In this document: positions 54,739 to 63,449 of the stretch, piece by piece
Position numbering within the stretch: the stretch's first letter is position 1
Layout of the letters: each line of letters starts with the position of its first letter
Assembly (NCBI RefSeq): GCF_003049725.1
Contig: NZ_QAGM01000010.1
Coordinates: 62,001 to 126,000 of the forward strand
DNA: 64,000 nt
Reading direction: 5' to 3'
DNA from: Oceanimonas marisflavi
GTDB taxonomy: Bacteria > Pseudomonadota > Gammaproteobacteria > Enterobacterales > Aeromonadaceae
Made by a program: the position numbers and the translations under genes
The notes under the pieces: model-generated
Databases searched by the model: none
Told to the model about the DNA's origin: nothing
The model's input: only the letters and a program-made list of their open reading frames with translations

Positions 54739-55725
54739 ATGAAGCTGCATTCCCTGACCAAAGCCCTGCTGGGCGCCGGCCTGCTGATGATGACCGGTAC
54801 CGCCAGTGCCGAATTTACCCCCGACAAGCCGGAGTGCATTGCGCCGGCCAAGCCGGGCGGTGGTTTTGACCTGACCTGCCGCATTCTGACCAACAGCCTG
54901 GACAAGTCCGGCCTGCTCAATGAGCCGATGCGAGTGACCTTTATGCCCGGTGGCGTGGGTGCCGTGGCCTACACCCACATGAACAGCAACCGCCGTGAAG
55001 ACAACAACGCCGTGGTGGCGTTCAGCTCCGGCTCTTCCCTCAACCTGGCCCTGAGCAAGTTCGGACGGGATCTGGGCGTGGATGACGCCCGCTGGGTGGG
55101 CTCCATCGGCACCGACTATGGCGCCATTATCGTCAAGGCCGACGCGCCCTGGCAAAGCCTGGAGGAGCTGGCGGCGGATCTCAAGGCCAACCCCAACAAG
55201 CTGGTGTTTGGCGCCGGCGGCACCGTGGGCAGTCAGGACTGGATGAAGGCGGCCTTCCTGTATCGCAGCCTGGGGCTGGATCCGCGCGCCATGCGCTATG
55301 TGGCCTATGAGGGCGGCGGCGACGCCATGGCGGCGGTGCTGGGCAACCACATTCAGGTGTATCCGGGGGATGTGTCCGAGATCAAGGGCCAGCTGGACGC
55401 CGGCATAGTGCGGGTGCTGGCGGTGATGGCGCCGGAGCGGCTGGAGGGCGACTTTGCCGGCATTCCCACCGCCACCGAGCAGGGTTTCGACATGGAATGG
55501 CCCATCATGCGCGGCTTCTATATGGCCCCGGACGTGTCCGATGAGGCCTACGACTACTGGGTGCAGCAGTTCAATGAACTTCATCAGAACGATGCCTTTG
55601 CCCAGGTGCGCGACCATCAGGGGTTGTTCCCGCTGTCCATGTCCGGTGCCGAGTATGAAGCCTATGTGAAGGCGGAAATCGAGAAGTTTCAGAATTTGTC
55701 CCGGGAAATGGGACTGCTCAGATAA
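54739..55725 (+). CDS. tctC: Tripartite tricarboxylate transporter substrate-binding protein
   Basis: A 328-residue periplasmic protein of the TctC/Bug family. The signal peptide is residues 1-24 (ending TASA). The mature part has ECIAPAKPGGGFDLTCR, typical of the carboxylate-binding pocket, and GAGGTVGSQDW near 160. It delivers citrate or a related carboxylate to TctAB. ATG 54739 has AAGGAGAA. It is divergent from tctD, with the promoter and presumed TctD site in 54579-54738. The real substrate is open, as the family binds many carboxylates. Confidence 0.92.
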   Translation: MKLHSLTKALLGAGLLMMTGTASAEFTPDKPECIAPAKPGGGFDLTCRILTNSLDKSGLLNEPMRVTFMPGGVGAVAYTHMNSNRREDNNAVVAFSSGSSLNLALSKFGRDLGVDDARWVGSIGTDYGAIIVKADAPWQSLEELAADLKANPNKLVFGAGGTVGSQDWMKAAFLYRSLGLDPRAMRYVAYEGGGDAMAAVLGNHIQVYPGDVSEIKGQLDAGIVRVLAVMAPERLEGDFAGIPTATEQGFDMEWPIMRGFYMAPDVSDEAYDYWVQQFNELHQNDAFAQVRDHQGLFPLSMSGAEYEAYVKAEIEKFQNLSREMGLLR

Positions 55726-55736
55726 GGAATGGCGTC

Positions 55737-56171
55737 ATGGCGGATCGTTGTTTTTCGCTGGCGCTGATGGTGCTGGCGGTGGCCCTGGGGGCCGCCGCCT
55801 GGCAACTGGACGTGCCTTTTCAGTATGAGCCGGTAGGGCCCAAGGCCATACCGCTGATTTTGGCGGTGTTGCTGCTGGGCACCGCGCTGTGGCTGGCCAT
55901 TCGGCCCGACCGGCTGAAAGAGGCCTATGGCCGCAGCCTGTTTGTTCGCCATCTGGTGGTGGTGCTGTGCCTGCTGGTCTATGCCTGGAGCTTTGAGTTG
56001 CTGGGATTTGTGCTGTCCACCTGGCTGGTCGGCACCCTGTTTGCCCGCCTGTTCGGGCTGGACTGGGGCCGGGCCCTGGTTTACTCCGCGGCACTGGGCG
56101 GCGTGGGGCACCTGGTGATGAGCGGGTTGCTGGAGCTGAATGTGCCGGTGGGCACGGTGTTTGGAGGTTAA
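55737..56171 (+). CDS. tctB: Tripartite tricarboxylate transporter small membrane subunit
   Basis: A 144-residue protein with four predicted helices (near 5-25, 40-58, 75-95, 115-135), the standard TctB form. FQYEPVGPKAIPLILAVLLL after the first helix is a typical family segment. It partners TctA in the inner membrane; sequences are poorly conserved, so identification rests also on its position between tctC and tctA. AAGGAATGG precedes the ATG at 55737; the gap to tctC is 11 bp. Confidence 0.88.
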   Translation: MADRCFSLALMVLAVALGAAAWQLDVPFQYEPVGPKAIPLILAVLLLGTALWLAIRPDRLKEAYGRSLFVRHLVVVLCLLVYAWSFELLGFVLSTWLVGTLFARLFGLDWGRALVYSAALGGVGHLVMSGLLELNVPVGTVFGG

Positions 56172-56175
56172 TATC

Positions 56176-57690
56176 ATGGATGTGTTGTCTACCCTGGCCA
56201 GCGGCTTTGCCGTGGCCCTGACGCCCATGAATCTGGGGCTGGTGCTGGCCGGCTGCTTTTTCGGCACCCTGATGGGAGCGCTGCCGGGCATCGGGCCCAT
56301 CAACGGCATCGCCATTCTGCTGCCCCTGGCCTATTCCATGGGCCTGGAGCCGGCGTCGGCCATTATTCTGCTGGCGGGGGTCTATTACGGTGCCGAGTAC
56401 GGCGGTCGTATTTCCAGTATTCTGCTGAACGTGCCCGGGGATGCCGGTGCCATCATGACCACCCTGGACGGTCATCCCATGGCCAAGCGGGGCGAGGGTG
56501 GCCGGGCGCTGGCGCTGTCGGCGGTGTCGTCCTTTGCCGGCTCCATGGGGGCGTTGATCCTGCTGGTGATCTTTACCCCGCTGCTGACCCGGCTGGCGGT
56601 CACCTTTGGCCCGGCGGAGTTTGTGGCGCTGATGGTGTTTGCACTGTGCTGCCTGGCGTCCATGGTGGGCTCGCGTCCGGTAAAAACCGTGATCGGCGCC
56701 CTTATCGGTCTGGCCATGGCCACGGTCGGCGTGGACTCCGGCACCGGCGTGCTGCGCTTTACCTTTGGCATCACCAGCCTGTTTGACGGCATCGACTTTC
56801 TGGTGGTGGTGATCGGCATGTTCGCCATCAGCGAAATTCTGCTGCTGGTGGAGCATCACTACGGCGGTGGCGGCCGGCTGGAAAAGGTCAGCAAGTCCTT
56901 CGTCAAGGCGGCGGATCTGGTGCAGGTGCGCTGGACCGTGCTGCGCTCCACCCTGGTGGGTTTTGTGATCGGCGTGCTGCCCGGCACCGGCGCCTCCGTG
57001 GCCAGCGCCGTGGCCTACGGCACCGAAAAGCGCCTGGCCGGCGAGCACAACGAGTTCGGCAACGGCGACGTGCGTGGCCTGGCGGCCCCCGAGGCGGCCA
57101 ACAACTCGGCGGCGGTGGGCTCCATGGTGCCCATGCTGACCCTGGGGATCCCCGGCTCCGGCACCACCGCCATTCTGCTGGGCGCCCTGCTGCTGTTTGA
57201 TGTGACCCCGGGTCCGTTGCTGTTCAGCCAGAAGCCGGACATTGCCTGGGGCCTGATCGCCTCCATGTTTGTGGGCAACATTGCGCTGCTGGTGATGAAC
57301 CTGCCTCTGGTCGGCATTTTCGTGCGCATGCTGAGCGTGCGTCAGGCCTACCTGGTGCCGGTGATCGTGATGCTGACCTTTGTGGGCATCTACTCCATTC
57401 ACGGCGCCAGCTTTGATCTCTTCTTTATGATACTGCTGGGTGTGTTTGGTTTCCTGCTGCGCAAGCTGGGCTTCTCCCTGGCGCCGGTGATCCTTGGCCT
57501 GGTGCTGGGTGAGGTGCTGGAAGACAACCTGCGCCGGGCCCTGTCCATCAGTGCCGGTGACTGGGGCATACTGTTCAACAACGGCGTGACCCTGACCCTG
57601 TGGACCCTGAGTGCCATGGTACTGGTGCTGCCGCTGGTGATGAAACGTCGCCGCGCACTGCGCCAGAAGCAGGCGGCCGCCGAGGCATGA
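56176..57690 (+). CDS. tctA: Tripartite tricarboxylate transporter large membrane subunit
   Basis: A 504-residue carrier with about 11-12 helices. The highly conserved GTLMGALPGIGPINGIAILLPL (here around residues 29-50) and its mirrored GVLPGTGASVASAVAYGTEKR near 265 show the inverted repeat of the TctA fold. PEAANNSAAVGSMVPMLTLG is the third family block. It uses the proton or sodium gradient for carboxylate uptake. ATG 56176 follows GGAGG; the frame-open start at 56140 lies inside tctB. The stop overlaps the start of the AbrB-family gene. Confidence 0.95.
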   Translation: MDVLSTLASGFAVALTPMNLGLVLAGCFFGTLMGALPGIGPINGIAILLPLAYSMGLEPASAIILLAGVYYGAEYGGRISSILLNVPGDAGAIMTTLDGHPMAKRGEGGRALALSAVSSFAGSMGALILLVIFTPLLTRLAVTFGPAEFVALMVFALCCLASMVGSRPVKTVIGALIGLAMATVGVDSGTGVLRFTFGITSLFDGIDFLVVVIGMFAISEILLLVEHHYGGGGRLEKVSKSFVKAADLVQVRWTVLRSTLVGFVIGVLPGTGASVASAVAYGTEKRLAGEHNEFGNGDVRGLAAPEAANNSAAVGSMVPMLTLGIPGSGTTAILLGALLLFDVTPGPLLFSQKPDIAWGLIASMFVGNIALLVMNLPLVGIFVRMLSVRQAYLVPVIVMLTFVGIYSIHGASFDLFFMILLGVFGFLLRKLGFSLAPVILGLVLGEVLEDNLRRALSISAGDWGILFNNGVTLTLWTLSAMVLVLPLVMKRRRALRQKQAAAEA

Positions 57691-58697
57691 TGATCTGGCT
57701 GCGTACCGGTGCGCTGGGCGCGGCAGGAGGCGGGCTGGCCCACTGGGCCGGCTTTCCTTCCGACTGGCTGCTGGGAGCCATGCTGGCGGTCACTGTGGCC
57801 GTGTTGCTCGGCGTCAGGGTCGCATTGCCCCGGCGGCTGTTGCCGCCGATACAGGCCTGTCTGGGTGTGGCCGTGGGTCTGCGGCTGGATCTGCATTTGC
57901 CCGGCCTCACGTCGCTGTTGGTCAGCGTGGCGGGGCTGTTGCTGTGTCTGGCTACGCAAATTCCGCTGGGACAATGGCTGCTGCACCGGCTCGGCTGGTC
58001 CCGGCAGGAGGCGGCCATGGGCGCATCCCCGGGGGCGTTGTCGGTGATGGCGGCCCTGGCCACGCAGCTGGACAATCCCATTCGCGTGATCCTGTCGCAG
58101 ACGGTGCGGGTCATTGCCCTGGTGGCCACGGTCAGTACCGCCATGGTGCTGGAGTGGGTGCCGCTGGCACCCACTCCGGCGAGTTTCATCCTGTCGGCCC
58201 CTGCCAGCCTGGGGCTGGTGGCCCTGGCCTGGGCCGGCGGCCGGTTGTTGACCCGGTTCAGGGTGCCCGCCGGTTATATTCTGTCCGGGGTGTTTACCGC
58301 TGCGGCCTGTGCCGCCTGGCTCGGGCAGCCGGCGTTGCCGGTGGCGGGGCTGATCCCAGTGAGCATGGTGCTGCTGGGCGCGCTGGTGGGCAGCCGGTTG
58401 CGGCCCCTGCCGGCACGGGAAATGGCCGGTTTGCTGGCGGCGGGTCTGCTGGTGAGTCTGTCGAGCTCGCTGGTGTCTTTGCTGTGGGCGGGGCTGGTGG
58501 GCTGGTGGCTGGGTCTGCCGGTGTTTCAGGTGTGGCTGGCCTATGCGCCGGGGGCGGTGGAGGCCATGATCTACCTGGCCCTGGTCACCGGGCTGGAGCC
58601 GTCATGGGTGATTTTTCACCATGTGCTGCGCATTGTGTTGCTGGGCGTGACCGCCGGCTGGCTGATGCGCCGGGCCGGCGTGAAGAGCGGTTCCTGA
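57687..58697 (+). CDS. AbrB-family (ammonia monooxygenase-like) membrane protein
   Basis: A 336-residue polytopic protein of the Gneg_AbrB_dup type, with two related halves each of about five helices: LAHWAGFPSDWLLGAML near 16 with LPPIQACLGVAVGLRL, and FRVPAGYILSGVFTAAA with MVLLGALVGSRLRPLP in the second half. The ammonia monooxygenase label is historical; the biochemical role is unknown. Its ATG (57687) overlaps the tctA stop, so it is a fourth member of the tct operon and probably acts in the same uptake or export process (inference). Confidence 0.85.
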   Translation: MMIWLRTGALGAAGGGLAHWAGFPSDWLLGAMLAVTVAVLLGVRVALPRRLLPPIQACLGVAVGLRLDLHLPGLTSLLVSVAGLLLCLATQIPLGQWLLHRLGWSRQEAAMGASPGALSVMAALATQLDNPIRVILSQTVRVIALVATVSTAMVLEWVPLAPTPASFILSAPASLGLVALAWAGGRLLTRFRVPAGYILSGVFTAAACAAWLGQPALPVAGLIPVSMVLLGALVGSRLRPLPAREMAGLLAAGLLVSLSSSLVSLLWAGLVGWWLGLPVFQVWLAYAPGAVEAMIYLALVTGLEPSWVIFHHVLRIVLLGVTAGWLMRRAGVKSGS

Positions 58698-58707
58698 ACG
58701 GGCTGCA

Positions 58708-58802
58708 TCGACAGGGCCTCGCACGCAGACTCGCCGTTAACCCATCCTTGGGGGCTCCGCCGCGCCGTCCCTGGCGCGGAGGGTCTGCTCAGCGAAACCC
58801 AG
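58708..58802. repeat. Dispersed-type palindromic element between AbrB gene and fklB
   Basis: Non-coding DNA with a GC hairpin CCGCGCC (58760-58766) / GGCGCGG (58773-58779), extended by CTCC/GGAG, and a flanking CCATCCTTGGGGG segment. Its style is that of repeated intergenic elements in marine gammaproteobacteria; only one copy is in this window. It may also end both convergent transcripts. Confidence 0.5.
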
Positions 58803-58835
58803 TCACTGCCGCCGGTAAACTGTTATGAACAGCCA

Positions 58836-59309
58836 TCAGTTGATTTTGAACAGCTCGACCTCAAAGATCAGCACGGATCCCGGCGGAATGGTGCCCACGG
58901 CGCGGTTGCCGTAGGCCAGCCTGGCGGGAATGAAAAAGCGGATTTTCTCGCCTTCCACCATCAGCTGCAGGCCCTCGGTCCAGCCCTTGATCACCTGGTT
59001 GAGGCCAAACTGTATGGTTTCGCCCCGTTCGACTGAGCTGTCGAATACGGTGCCGTTGAGCAGGGTGCCGTGGTAGTGCACCGTGACCTTGTCACTGGCC
59101 CTGGGGTGCACGGTGCCGGTGCCTTCTTTCAGCACCTGGTACTGCAGGCCGGAATCTGTGGTCTGCACCCCTTCCTTTTGCTGGTTCTCGGCCAGAAAGG
59201 CGTCCCCGGCCTGAATGTTTTCGGCCGCCGCCTGCTTGTTGCCCTGAGAGCGATAGATAAACAGCACCACCAGTGCCACCAGGGCGAGGCCCAGAATGAT
59301 TTTAAACAC
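58836..59309 (-). CDS. FKBP-type peptidyl-prolyl isomerase, membrane-anchored
   Basis: A 157-residue FKBP of the FklB/FkpA type. One N-terminal helix (residues 3-19) ends without a lipobox or clear signal-peptidase site, so it is probably a membrane anchor with the domain in the periplasm. A short helical linker follows, then the FKBP domain (65-157) with KVTVHYHGTLLNGTVFDSS, GWTEGLQLM and IPARLAYG, including the aromatic residues of the active cleft. It catalyses prolyl cis-trans isomerisation in protein folding. Single gene, downstream of tolC on the same strand. Confidence 0.92.
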   Translation of the reverse strand: MFKIILGLALVALVVLFIYRSQGNKQAAAENIQAGDAFLAENQQKEGVQTTDSGLQYQVLKEGTGTVHPRASDKVTVHYHGTLLNGTVFDSSVERGETIQFGLNQVIKGWTEGLQLMVEGEKIRFFIPARLAYGNRAVGTIPPGSVLIFEVELFKIN

Positions 59310-59339
59310 GCGAATTCCTTATTGTTTGTTGAATCTGTT

Positions 59340-59372
59340 GAACGCAAGGCGTGCTCCTCACGCCTTGCGTTC
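59340..59372 (-). other. Perfect 14-bp hairpin between tolC and the FKBP gene
   Basis: GAACGCAAGGCGTG (59340-59353) and its exact complement (59359-59372) with a 5-nt loop. No T-run follows on the minus strand, so it is not a standard terminator. It may stabilise the tolC 3' end or limit read-through into the FKBP gene. Confidence 0.7.
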
Positions 59373-59376
59373 AATG

Positions 59377-60678
59377 TTACCGCTGCAAACCGTTATTGAT
59401 ATCGATCAGATCCTGCTCGGTCAGGTTGCCGGCGGCCTGGCGTAGCTGCAGCTGGCTGACGATGTAGTTGTAACGGGCCGACGACAGCTGCTGGCGGGCA
59501 TCATACAGCTGACGGGTGGCGTTGAGCACGTCGACTATGGTGCGGGTGCCCACCTCATAGCCGGCCTCGGTGGCGCTGAGGGCGCTTTCCGCCGAGATCA
59601 CCAGCTGCTCAAAGGCGCGAATGGAGCCGAGCGCCGCGATTACGTCGTTGTAGGAGGAATAGACGCTGCTCTGTACCGAGCGAAAGCTGCGCTCCAGCAC
59701 TTCACTGGCCGCCACATAGTTGTAGCGAGCCTGGCTCACCTGAGAAGTGGTGGCGCCGCCGGAGTAGAGCGGCAGGTTAAAGGAAACCCCTATGGTGCCT
59801 TCGTTCAGGGTGCCGTCATTCTGGTTGGCGTTTTTGAAGTCGCTGTGGGTGCTGTTGACGCCGGCGTTCAGATCCAGGGTGGGGTGGTGGCCGGCCCGGG
59901 CCAGGTCAATCTGCTCACTGGCAATGTCTTTGGCAATACGCTGGCCGTGCAGCTCCAGGTTCTGCTCCAGGGCGATGTCCAGCCAGCCGTCGGCGCGCAG
60001 GGCCGGGGCCTGGGGGCTGAAGCTGTCGGTATTGAGCGGAGCCAGCTGCTCATAATGCATGCCGGTGAGCTCACGCAGCACCTCCCGGCTGTTGTTGAGC
60101 TGATTCTCGGCCAGAATTTCATCCGCCAGTGCCTGGTCATACTGGGCCTGGGCCTCGTGCACGTCGGTCATGGCGCTCAGACCCACCTCAAAGCGCTGTT
60201 TGGTCTGCTCCAGCTGACGGCTCACCGCCTCCTTGTTGGCCCGCACAAAGCTGAGGGTGTCTTCGGCATTAAGCACATTGAAATAGGCCTGGGTGGCGCG
60301 CACGATCAGTGCCTGCTGCACCTGCTTGTAGCCCACTTCGCTCTGGGCCGCCTGCTTTTCGGTGATGTCGAGACTGACCCAGCTCGACTTGCGATACAGC
60401 GCCTGGCCCAGGTTGACGCCGGCGGTGGTGGTGGCGCCGGTGCGCAGATCGTTGCGGTTGCTCTGGGTATAATTGGCGCCGGCGCTCAGGTCCACCTGGG
60501 GCAGCAGGGGCGCACGGGATTCATTGATTTTTTCAAAGGCAGCGTCGCGCCGGGCCTTGGCTTCCCGAACCTGAGGGTCGTTCTGGGTGGCCTGCTGATA
60601 GATTTCCAGCAGGTTTTCGGCCTGGGCCTGGCCCGCCGCGCACAGCAGCACCAGGGTCGACAACAGTGTTTTTTTCAT
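59377..60678 (-). CDS. tolC: Outer membrane channel protein TolC
   Basis: A 433-residue TolC (E. coli 493). A signal peptide (1-20, ending AQA) is followed by two internal OEP repeats (about 22-215 and 225-425) with long amphipathic helices: ENLLEIYQQATQNDP and the matching GWLDIALEQNLELHGQRI. The mature protein forms the trimeric outer-membrane duct used by AcrAB-type pumps and type I secretion. It lacks the long C-terminal tail of E. coli TolC, which is dispensable. Divergent from nudF as in E. coli. AAGGCC precedes the ATG at 60678. Confidence 0.95.
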   Translation of the reverse strand: MKKTLLSTLVLLCAAGQAQAENLLEIYQQATQNDPQVREAKARRDAAFEKINESRAPLLPQVDLSAGANYTQSNRNDLRTGATTTAGVNLGQALYRKSSWVSLDITEKQAAQSEVGYKQVQQALIVRATQAYFNVLNAEDTLSFVRANKEAVSRQLEQTKQRFEVGLSAMTDVHEAQAQYDQALADEILAENQLNNSREVLRELTGMHYEQLAPLNTDSFSPQAPALRADGWLDIALEQNLELHGQRIAKDIASEQIDLARAGHHPTLDLNAGVNSTHSDFKNANQNDGTLNEGTIGVSFNLPLYSGGATTSQVSQARYNYVAASEVLERSFRSVQSSVYSSYNDVIAALGSIRAFEQLVISAESALSATEAGYEVGTRTIVDVLNATRQLYDARQQLSSARYNYIVSQLQLRQAAGNLTEQDLIDINNGLQR

Positions 60679-60904
60679 GCGTTGGCCTTGTTAACGGATG
60701 GAGCCATGATCACCCGGCGCTTGCGGGCAGTCGGTTTTCGTCTGTTCAGTATAACGGTAACATGGGCGTGCCATGCCGGCAGCGGCACGGCGAATGCGGT
60801 GGCATGGGTGGCCCGGCAGCCCATGACGAACAAGAATGAACGTTCATTCATTAGCGGCGTTTCAGTCTAGATTTTGCCGCCGGAATGTCAAGCGAGGAGC
60901 GCAC

Positions 60905-61522
60905 ATGAGCCAGCACAAGGATGCCCGTTTCGGGCGCCAGGATATGCAGATTGTGGCCGAAGAGACCGGCTATAAAGGATTCTTTCGATTGCTGAAAGTG
61001 CGCCTGCGCCATCGTCTGTTTGGCGGCGGCTGGGGACCAACGCTTACCCGGGAGCTGTTTGACCGGGGTCATGCGGCGGCGGTGCTGCCTTATGATCCGG
61101 TGCGCGATGAGGTGGTGCTGGTGGAGCAGTTCAGAGTGGGGGCCATTCACCATGACGCCAGCCCCTGGCTGCTGGAGATTGTGGCGGGCATCGTCGAGCC
61201 CGGGGAATCGGAAGAAGACGTGGTGCGCCGGGAAGCCGAGGAAGAAGCCGGCCTCACCCTGGGCAGGCTGACCCGGGCGCTGGGTTATTTCTCCAGCCCG
61301 GGCGGCTGCAGCGAGCGCATTACCGTGTTTGTGGGCGAGGTGGATGCCTCCCGGGCCGCCAGCCACGCCGGCCTGGCCGATGAAGGGGAAGACATTCGCG
61401 TGCACCGACTGCCAAGAGAGCAGGCGATGCAATGGCTTGCCGATGGTAGAATAGATAACGCCGCCAGTGTGATTGCCCTGCAGTGGCTGGCTCTGAACCT
61501 GAAGTCCGGGTTGTGGCAATAA
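60905..61522 (+). CDS. nudF: ADP-ribose pyrophosphatase
   Basis: A 205-residue Nudix enzyme (E. coli NudF 209), hydrolysing ADP-ribose to AMP and ribose-5-phosphate. The Nudix box GIVEPGESEEDVVRREAEEE begins near residue 97 and fits GX5EX7REUXEEXGU. The tail has FSSPGGCSERITVFVGE, typical of the ADPRase group. ATG 60905 with GAGGAG; the frame is open from 60836. First gene of nudF-yqiB-cpdA-yqiA, 19 bp before yqiB, the conserved E. coli order. Confidence 0.94.
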   Translation: MSQHKDARFGRQDMQIVAEETGYKGFFRLLKVRLRHRLFGGGWGPTLTRELFDRGHAAAVLPYDPVRDEVVLVEQFRVGAIHHDASPWLLEIVAGIVEPGESEEDVVRREAEEEAGLTLGRLTRALGYFSSPGGCSERITVFVGEVDASRAASHAGLADEGEDIRVHRLPREQAMQWLADGRIDNAASVIALQWLALNLKSGLWQ

Positions 61523-61540
61523 CCACAACTCAAGGAGGAA

Positions 61541-61984
61541 ATGTTGATTTCTGTTAGCACCCGCAAGCATGTGCCGGATCTGCGAGGTCTGCAGCGCACC
61601 TGCGATACCAACTACATGGCCCTGATGCGGCTGCTGCCCACCGAGGCGCGGGTGGGGGAGAGCCTGTCGGTGGGCATCAGCGAGCGGGTGCTGTTTGTGC
61701 TCAGAGTGCTGGAGACGGCGCCCTACACCTGGCATGTGTCCATTGAGCAGTGCACGCCGGGGCTGCCGGTCTTCATGCGCATGAAGGTGCGGGTGCGGCT
61801 CTATCATGACGTAAGAATGGCCGAAGTGTGTGCCAGCCAGCAGATTTCGACCCTGCAGCCAAGTTATGATTATCCCAATAAAAACATGCATCACCGCAAC
61901 GAAAAGGAACAGGTGAACTTCTTTCTGGCCGAATGGCTGAGATGTTGCCTGCAACACGGATTCAGTACCATCAAACAGCTTTGA
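61541..61984 (+). CDS. yqiB: DUF1249 protein YqiB
   Basis: A 147-residue protein of the DUF1249 family (E. coli YqiB 140). Conserved parts are RLYHDVRMAEVCASQQI and the YDYPNKNMHHRNEKEQVNFF tail block. No function is established. The ATG at 61541 is only 1-2 nt after AAGGAGGAA, so the ribosome site spacing is tight; the TTG codon at 61544 or another nearby start could be used. Second gene of the nudF operon; the gap to cpdA is 8 bp. Confidence 0.9.
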   Translation: MLISVSTRKHVPDLRGLQRTCDTNYMALMRLLPTEARVGESLSVGISERVLFVLRVLETAPYTWHVSIEQCTPGLPVFMRMKVRVRLYHDVRMAEVCASQQISTLQPSYDYPNKNMHHRNEKEQVNFFLAEWLRCCLQHGFSTIKQL

Positions 61985-61992
61985 GCGAGGCA

Positions 61993-62823
61993 ATGACCCT
62001 TTCTTCAGTTCCTCTTGGCACTCACGCCTGTGACGGCGTAGCCGAACTTTCCCAGATCACCGACACTCACCTGTTTGCCGATCAGAACGGTGACCTGCTG
62101 GGGGTGCCCACCTGGCACAGTTGCCGGGCGGTGGTGAATGCCATGAAGGAAGAGCTGGCCGGCTGCGACGCCATTCTGGCCACCGGCGATCTGTCTCAGG
62201 ATCAGAGTGCCGAGTCTTACCAGCACTTCGTGGCCATGATGCGCGAGCTGGCGCCGCCGGTGTTCTGGCTGCCCGGCAATCACGACGAAGCCCCGGTGAT
62301 GCAGGCGGAGCTGGATGCCGCCGGCGTCAGCCAGGCCAACCATCTGCTGGGCGAGCACTGGCAGGTGCTGCTGCTTGATTCCCAGGCCGAAGGGGAAACC
62401 TGCGGCCGGCTGAGCGACGAACAGCTGGCCATGGTGGACGAGGCCCTTGCGACTTATCCTCATCATCATTTGCTGGTGGCGGTGCATCATCAGGCGGTGC
62501 CGGTGGGCTGTGCCTGGCTGGATCAGCACAACCTGCGCAATGCCGAGGCCCTAAAGACCCGCCTGGCCCGCCACCGGGCCAGCACCGTGGTGCTCTGCGG
62601 CCACGTGCACCAGGGCTTTGATCAGGTGTTTGACGGCATTCGCTATCTGGCGAGCCCTTCGACCTGCATTCAGTTCAAGCCGCTGTCGGACGAATTTGCG
62701 CTCGACTACATGGCCCCGGGCTGGCGTCAGCTGTCACTGTATCCGGACGGCCGGCTCAGCACCCGGGTGTGGCGGTTGCCGCCCAATGCCTTTGTACCCG
62801 ACTTCAGCGCCAGAGGATATTAA
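61993..62823 (+). CDS. cpdA: 3',5'-cyclic-AMP phosphodiesterase CpdA
   Basis: A 276-residue metallophosphoesterase (E. coli CpdA 275), hydrolysing cAMP to AMP and so dampening CRP signalling. The class III motifs are all present: ITDTHLF near 42, GDLSQD near 87, GNHDE near 116, HHQAVP near 180 and GHVHQGFD near 220. These bind two metal ions. ATG 61993, 8 bp after yqiB with GAGG; an upstream in-frame start lies inside yqiB. It overlaps no neighbour and is followed after 2 bp by yqiA. Confidence 0.94.
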   Translation: MTLSSVPLGTHACDGVAELSQITDTHLFADQNGDLLGVPTWHSCRAVVNAMKEELAGCDAILATGDLSQDQSAESYQHFVAMMRELAPPVFWLPGNHDEAPVMQAELDAAGVSQANHLLGEHWQVLLLDSQAEGETCGRLSDEQLAMVDEALATYPHHHLLVAVHHQAVPVGCAWLDQHNLRNAEALKTRLARHRASTVVLCGHVHQGFDQVFDGIRYLASPSTCIQFKPLSDEFALDYMAPGWRQLSLYPDGRLSTRVWRLPPNAFVPDFSARGY

Positions 62824-62825
62824 CC

Positions 62826-63395
62826 ATGGCGACCCTGCTATATCTGCACGGCTTCAATTCATCACCCAATTCCATCAAGGCCCGGTTGATGCACGAGCAT
62901 CTGGAAGCCTGCCGGCCGGATATCGAGCTGATCTGCCCGCAGCTGGCGGCCACCCCGGCGGCGGCCTGGGAACAGATAGCCTCCATTTGTGACCAATTAA
63001 ATACGCCCTTTGGCGTGGTGGGTTCCTCCCTTGGCGGCTTCTGGGCCACCCGGGTGGCGGAGCATTACGGCGTGTGCGCCGTGGTGGTGAACCCGGCGGT
63101 GAACCCTCATGTGCTGCTGGCCGACTGGCTGGGGGAACAGGTCAACCCCTACACGAATGAGCGCTATACTCTGACCGGGCAGCATATGGCGGAGCTGGCG
63201 GAGTTGCGGGTGAGTGAGCCAACCTGCCTTGACCGTATCTGGTTGCTGCAGCAGCAGGGCGACGAGGTACTCGACTACCGGGAAGCCCTCGATTACTACC
63301 ACTTCGCCAGAACCTGCATTCAGAAAGGCGGCGACCACGCCTTTATCGGCTTTGATCACTACTGCGCCCAGATCATCCGCTTTCTGCAGCTGTAA
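62826..63395 (+). CDS. yqiA: YqiA-family esterase
   Basis: A 189-residue alpha/beta hydrolase (E. coli YqiA 193, an esterase for acyl-CoA and short esters). LYLHGFNSSPNS at the N-terminus forms the oxyanion-hole loop. The nucleophile elbow GSSLGGFWATR is near 70, aspartate in QQGDEVLDY is near 150 and histidine in GGDHAF is near 173. ATG 62826 starts 2 bp after the cpdA stop. In E. coli parE follows; here an IS3-type element comes next. Confidence 0.92.
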   Translation: MATLLYLHGFNSSPNSIKARLMHEHLEACRPDIELICPQLAATPAAAWEQIASICDQLNTPFGVVGSSLGGFWATRVAEHYGVCAVVVNPAVNPHVLLADWLGEQVNPYTNERYTLTGQHMAELAELRVSEPTCLDRIWLLQQQGDEVLDYREALDYYHFARTCIQKGGDHAFIGFDHYCAQIIRFLQL

Positions 63396-63405
63396 GCCGC
63401 TCTCG

Positions 63406-63426
63406 TTCCCACGCTCCGCGTGGGAA
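63406..63426. repeat. Short palindromic repeat (TTCCCACGC type)
   Basis: TTCCCACGC, loop TCC, GCGTGGGAA, a perfect 9-bp stem 11 bp after yqiA, with TCTCG and TGCAT flanks. This hairpin is a widely seen dispersed element in Proteobacteria (from memory) and may also terminate the yqiA transcript. Confidence 0.75.
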
Positions 63427-63449
63427 TGCATATCTGATTATTCATTCAA

